NCBI GenBank assembly: GCA_018398765.1 | Contig: JAHBMJ010000483.1 | Span: 1-30,160, forward strand | Reading direction: 5' to 3' | Length of the DNA: 30,160 bases | From: Chromera velia | Taxonomy: Eukaryota > Sar > Chromeraceae | Shown: positions 1 to 11,200 of the stretch, in pieces | Numbering within the stretch: the stretch's first letter is position 1 | Layout of the letters: every line of letters starts with the position of its first letter | Made by a program: the position numbers and the translations under genes | Notes under the pieces: model-generated | What the model was told of the DNA's origin: nothing | Seen by the model: the letters and a program-made list of their open reading frames with translations, nothing else | Databases searched by the model: none

Positions 1-252
1 GAGGGACTCCAAGAGTCAAACTGAGTCATTCAACCAGCAGAGAGACCATCTAGAAGATGCGGAGACCACTCAGCCCAGGCACTAGTAGGCACTCAGGCTG
101 CCAGGAGTCATCATCGATGAAGGCAGGCAGGCATGCAGACAGGGAGGGACTCCAAGAGTCAAACTGAGTCATTCAACCAGCAGAGAGACCATCTAGAAGA
201 TGCGGAGACCACTCAGCCCAGGCACTAGTAGGCACTCAGGCTGCCAGGAGTC
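1..252. repeat. Two-copy tandem repeat, period 143 bp
   Basis: Bases 1-109 recur at 144-252 with no difference that I can see. The two copies are separated by a 34-base spacer (110-143) rich in GGCA and CAGG. The first copy starts exactly at the window edge, so the array may extend upstream. After 252 the sequence changes abruptly. I see no coding potential in the repeat. Confidence 0.9.
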
Positions 253-2703
253 GAGGGTGCCGTGACGGTCACGACCCTCAAGGGCCCCGGCGCTTCAAAC
301 GGAGTCCCGGCCCCATCGCCGCCGTCTCTGCCGGGGCCTTCAGCGTCACTCTGAGAGAGACGGGCGGTCAGGTCGGTGGCATTGACCGCCTCGTCGTTCG
401 GGGGGGGAACTGCAGAGAGAACGCCAATTTGATGGAGGCAGCAGGGAAAGAAAAAACGGGCCTGGAACCACAAGCCTGAAACGAGCCGTTCTTCCTGCAG
501 TTCTGCTCTCTTTTTTCGTTTTTCTCTTTCAAGTGAGTAAGCGGGTAAGCAAGCATAATAGACAGTATCAATGTGGAGAAGCTAGGGGGACCGACAGTAC
601 AGAACTGAAAGGCCTCCAACAAGCCCGACCGACCGAGGTGAACGCGACAGCAGCTTTCGAGTTAGCTAGGGGCCTACTTCTTAGTATTATTTCTTCCTTT
701 CTGTTTTCTTTCCGCCTTCCTTGCTGTCGCTAATGATTCCTCATTTGATCGTTTTTACTGCCCTTTTTGGCTTGCTTCGCTTGGCTCCTTTCAGTTTCCA
801 TCCTTCTCCCTATCCCGTTTCTCTCTCACCGACCTTCCTTCTGTCCTCCGTCGCTCCGCCCAATTTTTCGCTCTTCCTGTCTTGCCTGGTCTCACTTTCA
901 GACAAGTAGAAGCAGCTACGAAGAAGACATGACAGATTAAAGGTGCACAGCAACTAGAAAGGGACAGAAAGAGAAAGACAGACCGACCTTCTAGAGAAAG
1001 AGACATCGTCAGCAAGAAGGCAAACTTCGAAGACAGACTCCCATACGACCTCACGAGCACATGAGCATCAGTGCCGCCATCCCACCGGAAGACGACTCTC
1101 GACTGATCGGCACACCCGTCATCATTCTGCCCTTTGCACTCGCACTTGGAGGCGTCAGAGGCACCCGTCAGCCCTGCCAAGACCCCAGCACAGTATCCAT
1201 CTGCACGTAATCAGTCAGACGGTCATTCGGGACACAATGGGCAGAGCGGGAAGGGAGGGCTGTCTCAAAGGAAAAAAGAGAGGGCGGAAGCGAAAAGAAG
1301 CAGGTTAATCGAGACCCACTCCTCGCATTGAAAGCTGCAATTTGTTTAATTTCTTCTCTCAGCCCTCCCGAGCTCCACCCTCACCTGACAGTCGTATTAG
1401 CACACGTGTCCACCTCAACCGCCCAAACGGGGCAAGCGGAGGCACACGGAATGTGAACCACACACCACGAGAAAAAGAGCTGCCTCCACAGGAACTAAAG
1501 CCTCCGTCGGCGGTCGCACCGTAGAGGCTTCCCCTCCCATCTTTCCTCCCGTCTCCGTCTCCTCGATTGAGAATCTGTCTGTCACGTTCAGGGCTCCCCG
1601 GATTTCGTCGTTCTCGGGGGCTGCAGGGGGGACTGCACAGAGGGGAGGGAAGGAACAAATCAAGAAGAGGGGCATTACCCACCTGAGATGGCTCGAGGGA
1701 GACCTCTCGAAGAGACGGATGGGAGCTAGGATGGGAGCGAGGAGCGCACCTAGGAGTGCACGCTCATCTGATTGAATCCCCCCCTACCCCCCCCAGAGAA
1801 GCAAAGGAAAGACAAGAGACAGAAGGAAGAGCAAGAAGATGCCTGAAGATCCGAGTCGACCGACCGGAGATACCGCCAGGCACTTCAGGTCCCCCCAGAC
1901 ACGCAGGAACACGAAGAAGGAAGAATAAAATACACGTGAAGCACGTCATCCCTTCAGCGGAGCAAGAGCAAGACGTGATGTACTTCAGCTCTTTCCCTCT
2001 CTCTCTCTCTCCTGTTTTTCTTGTGGTGATCAGAAAAGGGCAGAGGGGCACTCTGTGGCGACTGTGGAGTCTGATGGGAGACCGCAGATGTGTGGACAGA
2101 AGGAGACGGGAACGCGCACGGCGGGAGACGGCTCTACGCTCCACTTTTTCCTCGTGAGTATTGGCACACAAGTGCAGAAGTTTTCCCGTATTGTGGGGCA
2201 GTGCGGTGTCTTTCGAGACGTACGCATGCCGAATATTCGGCTGTATCAGACGGCAGCATTGAGGGGATTGAACCCGGGATTCAGCGGCAGAAGCCTGGAG
2301 ACGGTAGCTCGATCCCGGAATGGTGCATGGTTAGGGCCGGAGAGTTCGCACGGAGTGCGTCACGCATAGATCGGCGAGCTGCGTCTCGACGGAGACGGCA
2401 CGGAGACGGTTTGAATTCGCACATTATTTGTTCTGACTTCCCTGCTTGTTTTTCTTTCGACTCCAAACTTATGAAGATGTATTATGGATGTATACATCCA
2501 CTTGCATTCTGTGGTTGTTTGGCGATTTTAGCCGGCGATTTGGATTCATCCTAGTGACGGAGAGACTGTCAAACACTGTTTGGAAGACCGTAAAGAAGAA
2601 GATCGAAACTGAGCGTCTTCACTTCTACATTTCTTCGCCTTCTGCTCAGTTCTCAAGTTGAAGTTCTGTTTTTCTTTTGTGACACCTTGTCGGCTCTATC
2701 GCC
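253..2703. other. Upstream DNA with no gene that can be supported
   Basis: Both strands carry open frames of 60-155 codons here, for example 1756-2157 (+), 1764-2171 (-) and 2090-2554 (+). They overlap each other on opposite strands, are rich in Arg, Ser and Pro, and show no recognisable motif, as expected from purine- or pyrimidine-rich GC-balanced DNA. A GTGAGT donor-like site at 2156 could belong to a 5' untranslated exon of the CobW gene, but I cannot find a convincing acceptor. The last 150 bases before 2704 presumably hold the promoter and 5' leader of that gene. No TATA box stands out. Confidence 0.5.
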
Positions 2704-4440
2704 ATGACCGCACAATCGTCTGAAGTGCCTCAGAAATTGCTCCCAGTGACCGTACTTTCCGGTTTTTTGGGTGCAGGCAAAACCACGTTACTGAAACAAA
2801 TTCTTCGCAATGCGGGGGACAAAAAGGTGGCTGTGATTGTGAATGACATGGGGGAGATAAATCTAGACGCGTCTGAAATTGCCAACTCCCGTCTAATCCA
2901 GGAAGAAGCCAAAATGGTGGAGATGCACAATGGCTGCATCTGCTGCACGCTCCGAGGCGATCTTCTGAAAACCGTCAAGGCTCTGAGCGAAGAGAAGGTC
3001 TTTGACTTTCTCGTGATAGAGTCTACTGGAATCTCTGAGCCCCTCCCTGTGGCACAGACCTTTGTCATGGATGTGGATGAGCTTGAGGCAGACTCCCAGA
3101 CCGTTCCTGAGGGACAGCCTCAGGCTGCTGATGCAGAGGGTGGCACTGCACAGGCACAGGTGGGCCCTAAGGAGTTGAGGTCCCTGTCTCTGTTTGCCCG
3201 TCTCGACACCATGGTCACCGTAGTAGATACCTTGAACGTTTATGACGTGCTGGGCAGTATCGAGACCCTAGCTGAGAAGAACTCCACTAGCATGTTGGGA
3301 AATTGTGGGGGTCTGAAGGGTATTGAGGGAGGGAAAGGGGGGGGAGGGGAGAGTCAGGGAGAGGGGGAAGAAGTGGACGACCGCACCATTGCCCAGCTGA
3401 TGCTTGACCAGCTCGAATTTGCGAATGTGATTATTTTGAGCAAAGCCCACCTGGTCAAAAGTGCCCTGATCATTCGGGAGATCCGCTCTCTCGTGCAGAA
3501 ACTCAACCCCGCAGCCAAAGTGATAGTTCCCTCCGAACCATTTTTCAGGGACGTGTCCCTAGATGCTCTCCTGAACACTCAGCTGTTCGATATGGAGAAG
3601 GCTCAGATGTCCGCAGGGTGGTTGCGGGAGTTGCAGAAGACGATGGTGGGGGGTCCAGGCCACACCCCCGAGACGGAAGAGTACGGAATTTCGTCAGTGG
3701 TGTTCCGAACGAAAGAGAAACCGTTCCACCCCGAGAGACTCGTGAGGGTCCTCACGGGGTTTGGGAACTACTCGACTAGCGTGGCCGCGGGGAACGGAAG
3801 GGGGGGGGTGCGGGGAAAGGGGCCGGCCATGATCCAGCCTGGACCTCCCTCGGGGGTGTTTGCGGGGGTTGTGCGGGCCAAGGGGCGCATGTGGGTCGCG
3901 AGTGCGAACGCGTTCCCTGTTGCCTTCCAAGTCGCAGGGAGGCACGTGAACCTGATCCCTGAACAGCGGCCGTACGTTGCCGCCATCCCCCGGGCCGACT
4001 GGGACGAGGAAGACAAGAAGAAGCATGAGTACCTAGCCTCCCACGATGCTTGGCACCCTGAGAATGGTGACCGTGACACCTCTTTGGTGTTTATCGGCAT
4101 CGGTCTCGACAAGGCCCGAATTTTGACGACTTTGAAGGTGGCACTGCTCACCGACAAAGAGATGTCGGGGGGTGTTTCTGAATGGAAAGAGATGAAGGAT
4201 GTTTTCTTTGGGGGTCTGTACTTTGATCTCGAGTCCAGTGCTGAGCGCTGGTTGCAGACGACCACAGAAGCAATTTTGGCAAAGATGAAGTCGGAGATGC
4301 AGCCTGGGAAGGAATTTGACGAAGAAGGAATGCGGCGGATGATTCGAGACAGACTCGTCTCTGTACACGGCAACAGCAACTCTGCAGAGGGAAAGGAAGA
4401 GGGGGGGGAGAAAGGGAGTGGCGGGGCCGGTCTGAATTGA
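2704..4440 (+). CDS. CobW/COG0523 family P-loop GTPase, putative metal chaperone
   Basis: An uninterrupted frame encodes 578 residues. Family members are G3E P-loop GTPases thought to deliver zinc, cobalt or other metals to client proteins. Visible motifs are Walker A GFLGAGKTT (residues 20-28), the family metal-binding motif GCICC (77-81, three cysteines), the switch segment ESTGISEP (106-113), and a degenerate G4 motif SKAH (246-249) where NKxD is usual. The CobW C-terminal domain begins near 329 (SVVFRTKEKPFHPERL) and includes the typical segment RAKGRMWVAS (391-400). Two low-complexity insertions interrupt the fold: a Gly/Glu stretch at about 200-226 and a Gly-rich stretch at about 362-385. 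The tail from about 558 is also Gly/Glu-rich. The start is supported by an in-frame TGA at 2680-2682 and by the context gccATGacc. I see no targeting peptide, so a cytosolic location is an inference. The family is secure; the metal and client are not known. Confidence 0.93.
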   Translation: MTAQSSEVPQKLLPVTVLSGFLGAGKTTLLKQILRNAGDKKVAVIVNDMGEINLDASEIANSRLIQEEAKMVEMHNGCICCTLRGDLLKTVKALSEEKVFDFLVIESTGISEPLPVAQTFVMDVDELEADSQTVPEGQPQAADAEGGTAQAQVGPKELRSLSLFARLDTMVTVVDTLNVYDVLGSIETLAEKNSTSMLGNCGGLKGIEGGKGGGGESQGEGEEVDDRTIAQLMLDQLEFANVIILSKAHLVKSALIIREIRSLVQKLNPAAKVIVPSEPFFRDVSLDALLNTQLFDMEKAQMSAGWLRELQKTMVGGPGHTPETEEYGISSVVFRTKEKPFHPERLVRVLTGFGNYSTSVAAGNGRGGVRGKGPAMIQPGPPSGVFAGVVRAKGRMWVASANAFPVAFQVAGRHVNLIPEQRPYVAAIPRADWDEEDKKKHEYLASHDAWHPENGDRDTSLVFIGIGLDKARILTTLKVALLTDKEMSGGVSEWKEMKDVFFGGLYFDLESSAERWLQTTTEAILAKMKSEMQPGKEFDEEGMRRMIRDRLVSVHGNSNSAEGKEEGGEKGSGGAGLN

Positions 4441-6152
4441 GTGCTGCCTGCCTGCGAGCTTCGACGCGAGCAGCTGGAGAGGTTCTGATTGAGTTTGCAT
4501 CATTCTAGCTTGACAGAGACCTCCCCTTCCCCTTTTCTTCGTTCGGCCTTCACAATCTTGCCTCCCTTGTGCGTGCGTGAGGTGATGGTGATGTTGGTCT
4601 GAACCTTTTTTTGTGACAGTTGACAGTCTCCTTTCCGTCTTGGTGACTGCGGCATAAGTGTGCGTACCTTGAGGTGCGCCAGATTTGTTTAGGTTTTTTG
4701 GTGCATGCCTAGAGGTGCTCCGAAAATGTGCAGCTTTTTTGTGTTACCTTTCTTCTTGCCGTCTTCTCTCTCGATCGCCGGTGTGCATGCTGGGAGGTGC
4801 TGTTCCCTTGTGGGGATGCTCTTCATGATCGACGCGTCCTTTTGCTGCTCGACAGGCACAATGGAGGTGCAGTTGCTGGAGCGATGTACATGCCTTTCCG
4901 TTTTCTTTTTCCCTTCCTTCCTTCCGTCCTTCCTTCCTTCCTTCCTTCCTTCCTTCGTTCCTTCGTGCGTTCGTTCATTTCTTCGTTTCTTTTCTCTTTT
5001 ACTGTCTTTCTTTTTTTTTTTTTTTGCGTTTTCGGTCCAATCGTTCCTTCTTCTGAGTCGCTCTTTTCTTCAGTGACTCTTCTCGAGTATTTTGTTGTCA
5101 ATTCTCAAGTTTGTTTCCTTGGTTAATTATGGTATGATTTCTGATCATCCACGACAATGCCAGTGACATTGAATGCAAGTTGAGGCACGGTTATAGGTAG
5201 CAATAGACCATCGAATACAAATACAATTATACGTGTATGTAATATAAAGTAGAATCTCAGTGATCATCTCACGCGCATCATGATCCTTTTCTATTTGCCA
5301 AAGTGTGATCTTCAAGTTTCTAAACACTAAAATCCTATGTATAGACTCATTGCATGTAGAATCAATGGTTAAATGATGATGATATCATGGTAATTAATTG
5401 AGCCGTTCACATTTTAAATTATGATTCGTAGAATAAGATAGGCTAAGATATGTCACCACGGTGTACATAGTGACAGTACACTCTCCATCTAGTGTACACT
5501 TTAAGTTTCCCATTTAAAAACAGAAAAGTGCTATAATATAGATATAAATTACCTATAGAATGTGCGCTGGGTAGATTCCTGGTAGAATGATATTTAATGC
5601 ATTCAATAATCCCGGCAGAAGAATATTTAATGTATAATTCAGATATATAGAGAGATACATTTCTTACATCTAATTAAATGTTTTGAAAGTAGAACTTCGA
5701 ACAACACAAAATTTATATGGCTTACTAGTGTATGGCTATACTTGCTAATGATAAATTTCAAACAAAAATTTAAATATAATCGGAAAATCCGGTCTTTGTA
5801 TCAAATTTCCAAGTTACGATCATAATTAATGACTTTTTTCTTTTTGTTTTTGATGCTCACCCAGATCTAGACCCATCTAGACCCTGATGGCGATCCAAAT
5901 AAAGATGTACAGCGGTGTACGCCATATATCGCCTAGTACATCGATGTACATCGCAACCTTCTCGAAACTTCCGAAGAACCGGTCACCTTGAGAACACTTT
6001 CCACTGCTTGCACACACGAGGAGACTTCACTTTTCACTACACGTCAAATCACATGGCAACATGTATGATCCAGACACATGACTGTATCACGCCGAGTCCG
6101 AGTCGTCTGCACTGACTCCACCTACACTGCCACGCCTACCTGGATCCCTCAG
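4441..6152. other. Convergent intergenic region with an AT-rich block
   Basis: This region lies between the ends of two convergent genes and should contain both 3' untranslated regions. 4441-4900 has the base composition of the gene and is probably the 3' UTR of the CobW gene. From about 5120 to 5870 the sequence becomes strongly AT-rich with no long frames. Near 5866-5950 there are short repeats (TCTAGACCC twice) and a perfect 14-bp palindrome, GTACATCGATGTAC (5936-5949). The abrupt change in composition suggests inserted or decayed transposon DNA, but I found no element ends. No canonical AATAAA polyadenylation signal stands out near either stop codon. Confidence 0.6.
4912..5025. repeat. 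TTCC/TTCG microsatellite followed by a T-rich run
   Basis: About 60 bases of imperfect TTCC repeats drift into TTCG and TTCA variants and end in a run of about 16 T. Open frames through it give Phe/Pro/Ser repeats on the plus strand and Lys/Arg/Glu repeats on the minus strand. These are repeat artefacts, not genes. Confidence 0.9.
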
Positions 6153-7508
6153 TTACTTAGATTCAGTCTTCGCAAGCGCTGCATTGACTATCTTTCTCAC
6201 GGATTCAAAAGAAGTTGCAAGCCTGAGGCCGCTCTCAGGGTCCCAGCTCGTGTGCAGTCCTACAAGCTCCCCCCCTGTCTCTGTAAACAGAGGAGCCCCC
6301 GAGTGACCCCAATAGGTCCAGCAACTGTGCCCAACCTGGAACGCAGTAAGACCCTCAGTCCCCCTCCCCCCTTTTGTCTGCAGTCTCCCAACAGACACGT
6401 GCCACACGGGGGGGACCACCCCCAGCTCCCTCTCCCTGCTGGAGGAGGACTCGAGGTCGATGTTGCTGGGATTCCCCACACACACGAGACGGGACTGGTC
6501 TTAGGGAGCGGCGGTGGCAACAGTGGCAGCCGGGGGAAGAAAAAGTCCGGACTCGGGAAAGAGGGGGGAGACGGGGGGGGCCTCTGTCAACTGTGCCTGA
6601 ATTTGGAGTGCTGCGATGTCGGCATCGTCATCAGCAAAGACACACACAGCGAGGTAGACGGACCCGTCAGGGGGGAAGACTACCAACTTCCTTCGTCCCT
6701 CTCTTTTGGGCACCACTCTTTCCCGTGGCTCTGGCTCCTTCTTTTTCTTTTCCACACATTTTTCATTCTTTGGTTTTCTTTCACTTTCCGAGTCAGACGA
6801 AGATTCTGAGCTAGACTCAGAATCAGAGTCGGAGTCAGAGTCTTCGTCCTCTTCCTCATCGTCGTCATCATTTTCCACCACATGAGCAGCAGTCAAGATA
6901 ATTCCATTCCCGACATGAACCCCCGTCCCACCCCCTGCCTGTGCAAAGTGACAAGTCGCCCCCAGAATCGGACCTTCCGCCAGCCCTTTCACCCAGTCGT
7001 ATATGTCGGTGTCTGCTGGTGCTCTCCAAAACTGTCGCCTCTCGACAAACTTTAAAGGGCGGGCCGCGATCCCTTCAGCGAACAGGTGGCGAATCTCGCT
7101 GACCTTCTGTCCTCCTGTCAACGTTCTGGTCCTCCTCAGTGATTTCAACAGAAAGATCAAAGGGCTGATCACAGATGAGCGAAGCCATTGTGCTGCTGCG
7201 GTCTTGCTCGCTCTAGCACAGAACACCCACTTATCCTCGTGCTGCAGATAGATCTGGGACTCTCGATCAGGTCCTATCAAATGGGCAAGGACGCTCCTGA
7301 GCTCGTTAAGGGAATGGTTCCGAAGGATCCAATCGTGCACTGCAGAGCATACTCGCTTGTCCTTTGGGTCCTTGGAGTGAGCCTCTGGACTCGGGCACAG
7401 CTCCACACATTTCCGAACAAGGTCAGTCAGTACAGACACACTTGATGCGGCTTCAGAGGCTTTCGGGTCGACAAGCCCGTTCGCGCCTTCTCTTCCTCGT
7501 TTTGCCAT
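6153..7508 (-). CDS. Trypsin-like serine protease, frame interrupted by one TAA
   Basis: The minus strand reads as one frame from ATG at 7508 to a stop at 6153, except for a TAA at 6501-6503 (codon 336). Protease signatures lie on both sides of it. Catalytic His is in GNGIILTAAHVVEN (His209) and Asp in DDDADIAALQI (about Asp297). After the TAA come VCVGNPSNIDLE and GHSGAPLF with the catalytic Ser. This layout fits the trypsin_2/DegP-like fold. An acidic Ser/Asp/Glu linker (about 213-243) and a Lys/Arg-rich stretch (to about 274) sit between His and Asp. Residues 25-165 form an N-terminal region I do not recognise. I see no signal peptide. The ATG context ggcATGg is good; a longer frame begins only at a TTG. 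The TAA could mark a pseudogene, an assembly error, readthrough or an unusual intron. A 78-base in-frame intron (GTCTCC...GACCAG, 6488-6565) would remove it, but its splice sites do not match those of the neighbouring gene. Confidence 0.75.
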
Positions 7509-7909
7509 GCCGGAGGCACAGACAATCTGACAGGGAAGCCAGCACAGCAAAAGTCACTGCCTGCGTGAATGAAGATCAGTCATGAAGAAGGGACATGAGC
7601 ATGGTATGAATTTTGTGTTGGGCGCGCAGCGAACTAAACACTATACGCCCCCGGAAAATATACGCGCGTTTTCGGCCCCGGAAACTGAGCTCGCGTCCTC
7701 GGCGGGCCCCGGCATGCTCCGTATCGATACGTATAGGCGTGCGGCAGCTCTGCATGTGCCGGGGCCCATGCAGGTCTTTTAATACGCGTGTGCATGCATG
7801 GCCCTCCGCGCGAGCTGAACCGGTTGGGCCGGGACGCAATTCATGCACACCGATACAGAATCGTATTACAGATCCGCAGCATTCACAAACTGCATGTGTT
7901 ATACTACCG

Positions 7910-7941
<32 letters not shown>

Positions 7942-8268
7942 GAATATATATATATATATACATATATAGGACTGCATTGTCTGTTCGAAGTTGACTCTGA
8001 ATGATCAATCTGCATGACAACCTACATTCAAATGAAAGTTCCTAGACAGTAGTAGAGGCGAGAGGCACGAACAGCCCACCAGCACAGAGTTTACGATAAC
8101 AGAAGACACAGGGGGAGTCGCAATTGTGGAGCTACAAGCCTTGCTTCATGCATTTGTGTGGTCAAGTGCCCATCGCAAGGGTGACCTACACCTACACATA
8201 CACCTGAGTTTCTGATTGATTGTGCGGCTTGAGACAAAGGAGAAGAGATACTCTAGACATCGACAAGA
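7509..8268. promoter_or_regulatory. Divergent intergenic region with shared promoters
   Basis: These 760 bases separate the start codons of the minus-strand protease and the plus-strand RCC1 gene, so both promoters should lie here. 7610-7860 is GC-rich with many CG steps and several short palindromes. 7911-7968 is a CA/TA microsatellite. 8000-8268 is ordinary sequence leading into the RCC1 start. An in-frame TAG at 8254-8256 fixes the start of that frame. I cannot identify a TATA box or a factor-binding site with confidence. Confidence 0.5.
7911..7968. repeat. CA/TA microsatellite with a palindromic TA stretch
   Basis: A CA run passes into two TA runs separated by TGAA, then CATATATA. The two TA runs are self-complementary and could form a hairpin. 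Small frames on either strand through it (Ile/Tyr repeats) are artefacts. Confidence 0.9.
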
Positions 8269-11200
8269 ATGACAACTCAAGTGACAGATTCATTCGATCC
8301 CTACTCACTCACCAAGGTAGCATGCGGCCTGAACCACACTCTCGCAGTTGGCCTCGCTGATTTTGACGTAGACGATGCCGCAAGTGCCTGGGCAAAGACG
8401 GATCTGTATGCCTGGGGCAAGCCCTCTCTGTTCATCGGATGCGACATCAAGGTTGACAACAGAACGTCCAAGGTGGGGAAGGACACGGAGATAGGAGGGG
8501 CACTGAAGTCGCCTGTCCCTCTGGAGAGGTTCAAGAAGAGCCACGTGTTCACCGTTGCTTGCGGGACTCACCACTCAGTAGCGGTAGAGAGGAAGAAGAA
8601 GGGCAACCACTTTGGAGGCAGGGTGTTTGCCTGGGGTCTGGGGAACAGAGGCCGACTCGGGTTCTCGTACAGGGACCAGGCGGACGGGGAGGAGCCAGAG
8701 GACAAACAGTGGTACTCCAAGGGGCCTAAACTGGTGAAGTTCAAAAGAACAGAGGCACACCTGTACATTGCAAGGGTGACCTGCGGGTCCGACCACACGC
8801 TGGCTCTGTCTGAAGACGGCAGATTGTTCTCCTGGGGGGTGGGGGCGTTTGGGGCTCTGGGAACAGGGAAGACCGAGGATGTGCACTACCCTGTGCAGGT
8901 AGGTGAGTGGGCACCTTAGTTGGCAAATTGCGGGGCTGTCCGTCCATTGATTTTTGTCGTCTCTCTCTTTTTTTGTGTGTTTTGGTTTTCTTTTTCTTCT
9001 TTTGAGGACAGCAACTTGTGTCTGCTGTTCCTACGAGGCATGGTTTCGACCAGGATTCTTGTGAATGAGTCATCAATGATGCAAGCTTGACTCTTTGTTG
9101 ATTGGAAATTCTGTCAAACTGCAGGTGCACATAGGAGAGGACGAGCGGGTTTTCCACGCTTCTGCCGGAGCGAAGCACTCGATTGTGTGCACGCGGAAGG
9201 GCCTGTGCTTCTCTTGGGGACACGGGGCCAACGGGCGGCTGGGACTCGGGCACTCACGCAACGTGCTGGAACCCGAAATGTTAGAGAGCCTCAGACACAA
9301 ACCCGTCAAGTTCGTGGCAGCAGGGGAGTCCCACAGCGCTGTGATTGGAAGGGCCGGGGACGTTCTGACTTTCGGAGCCGGGACTTACGGAAGGCTGGGT
9401 CATGGGGAGGACTCGGACTCCCCTGTGCCTAGACAAATACTAGGACTAAAGGAGGAGGTGATTGTGCAGGTAGCATGCGGGACTTTCCACAATCTTGCGC
9501 TGACCCAGGGAGGCAAGCTGTTTGCATGGGGGTCTGGTGCTCCCGTGGGAATCGGGGGGGGTTCCGACTCTGTGGTCGTGGGCGTTCCGCAGCAGGTTGG
9601 TTTTTTGGCCTCTTTGGTCCCGTTTGTCTGTTGACAATTAGTGCCTTCTGAGTTACTGTGAGCGAGAAGGGGGGTTCCATTTGTGTGTGCTCTCTGGGGG
9701 GAGAATAGGGAAGAGAGGACCTGCTTTGGTTGAGGCATGGGTGGCTTTTGAGTTCAGCAGGGAGTGTGAAATGAGAGGGGTTTCTTCTGAACTGGTTTTT
9801 CTTTGTGTGGTGGTGGTCCGTTAAATCATTCTCTTTTTTTCGTCGGTTTCTTTCTCTTCAAGGGCAACGGTTCTACGATAAGATGATTGTGCACGCGGTT
9901 TGAAGCATGCACCCTTGAGAACTGATTGTGTGATGGAAGGCCTGCTCTCTTTCATCTCCGCTGTGCTCATTGCTCTGACCCTTCAGGTCGACTCTCCATA
10001 CGTTTACTTTCATATTATTTTTTGCATTTTCTTTCATACAGAATAAGAAAATTCTGTATGAAAGAAAATGCATGCATTGCTCTGACCCTTCAGGTCGACT
10101 CTCCATACTTCACAGACAAGATTCTCCAGGTACGTGAGTGAGCCTTCTCTTCAGGTTTTGTTCACTGATATGGAGCATTGGAGAGTGCTCCTTTCTTTCT
10201 TGGAAAGATTGTCCTTTCCAGCCAGGGAAGCAGGTGCGAGGTCCTCTCGTCTGTTCTCGTGTCTTCTTTTCGTGGTAAATGGAAGAGAACTGTTTCTCCA
10301 CAGATGCATGGGTGCCCTCATCACGTACAAAGGAGGGGGGGTTCTCTCTGGTGTCAATTTGTTCAAGTTGCTCGGGTGTTGGACCACGTGCGTGCGTCAA
10401 GTGAATTTTCTCGAAAGAAGGAACGTCCCCAGCCGGGACTCTGTTTGAATTTGCGATGCAACTGCGAGAGAGCAAGGAGGTGTGAATGGTTCCCTGTGAG
10501 AATTGCATACAGAAAAGAAAATAAATGAGGGGATTACATTGCAGGTGGCCTGCAGCACCTACCACAGCGTCGCTCTGAGGGCTGACGGCACCATTTTGGC
10601 CTGGGGCATCTCGGGAGGGGGGCACAGACTGGGCCTGGACAGGGAGGGCAACGAGTGGACACCCCAAATCATCCCAGAGCTCCGAGACCTAGGAGATGTG
10701 GACCACTTCAAACTAGTGAAGGGGTCTAGGGACTCGGCAGGGGAGAGAGATCAGGGCAAGGCGGGAGGGGAGCAGGAAGAGGCCGTGGAGAGACAGGGCG
10801 GCGGGGGTTCAGGTGTTGTGGAGATTGCCTGTGGAGGGGCCCACTCTGCTGCTGTGAATATGAACGGCGTGTTGTTCCTCTGGGGGTCGGGGGACAAGGG
10901 ACAACTTGGGTCGGGGGCTGCACGGCTGGAGGTGAGTGAGGAGAGAGTGGCTGTTTCTTCCCTCACGTTCTTTTCACGTGTTCCCGGCTTTGTGTGGTTG
11001 TTGCTGTTCTCTCCATCCGATCACAAGATTCCCTTCCCTCCCAAACGTTCCCTCCGTCTACACATTCCCTCCCGTGCGGGCACACACAAATGGATGGACG
11101 CCCCCCTGCATGTGCAGGATGTGAGTGCCCCCCGTCCTCTCCGGAACTTCTCCAGAGGGGTCCGCAAGGTTGCCTGTGGGGGGGAGCACACGCTCGTGGC

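Noticed and set aside
2265-2290. GATTGAACCCGGGATTC, which resembles an antisense tRNA B box
   Set aside because: No acceptor-stem pairing and no A box at the right distance on the minus strand.
2090-2554. 154-codon plus-strand frame upstream of the CobW gene
   Set aside because: No recognisable motif, overlaps other frames on both strands, and no splice partner. Not enough to call a gene.
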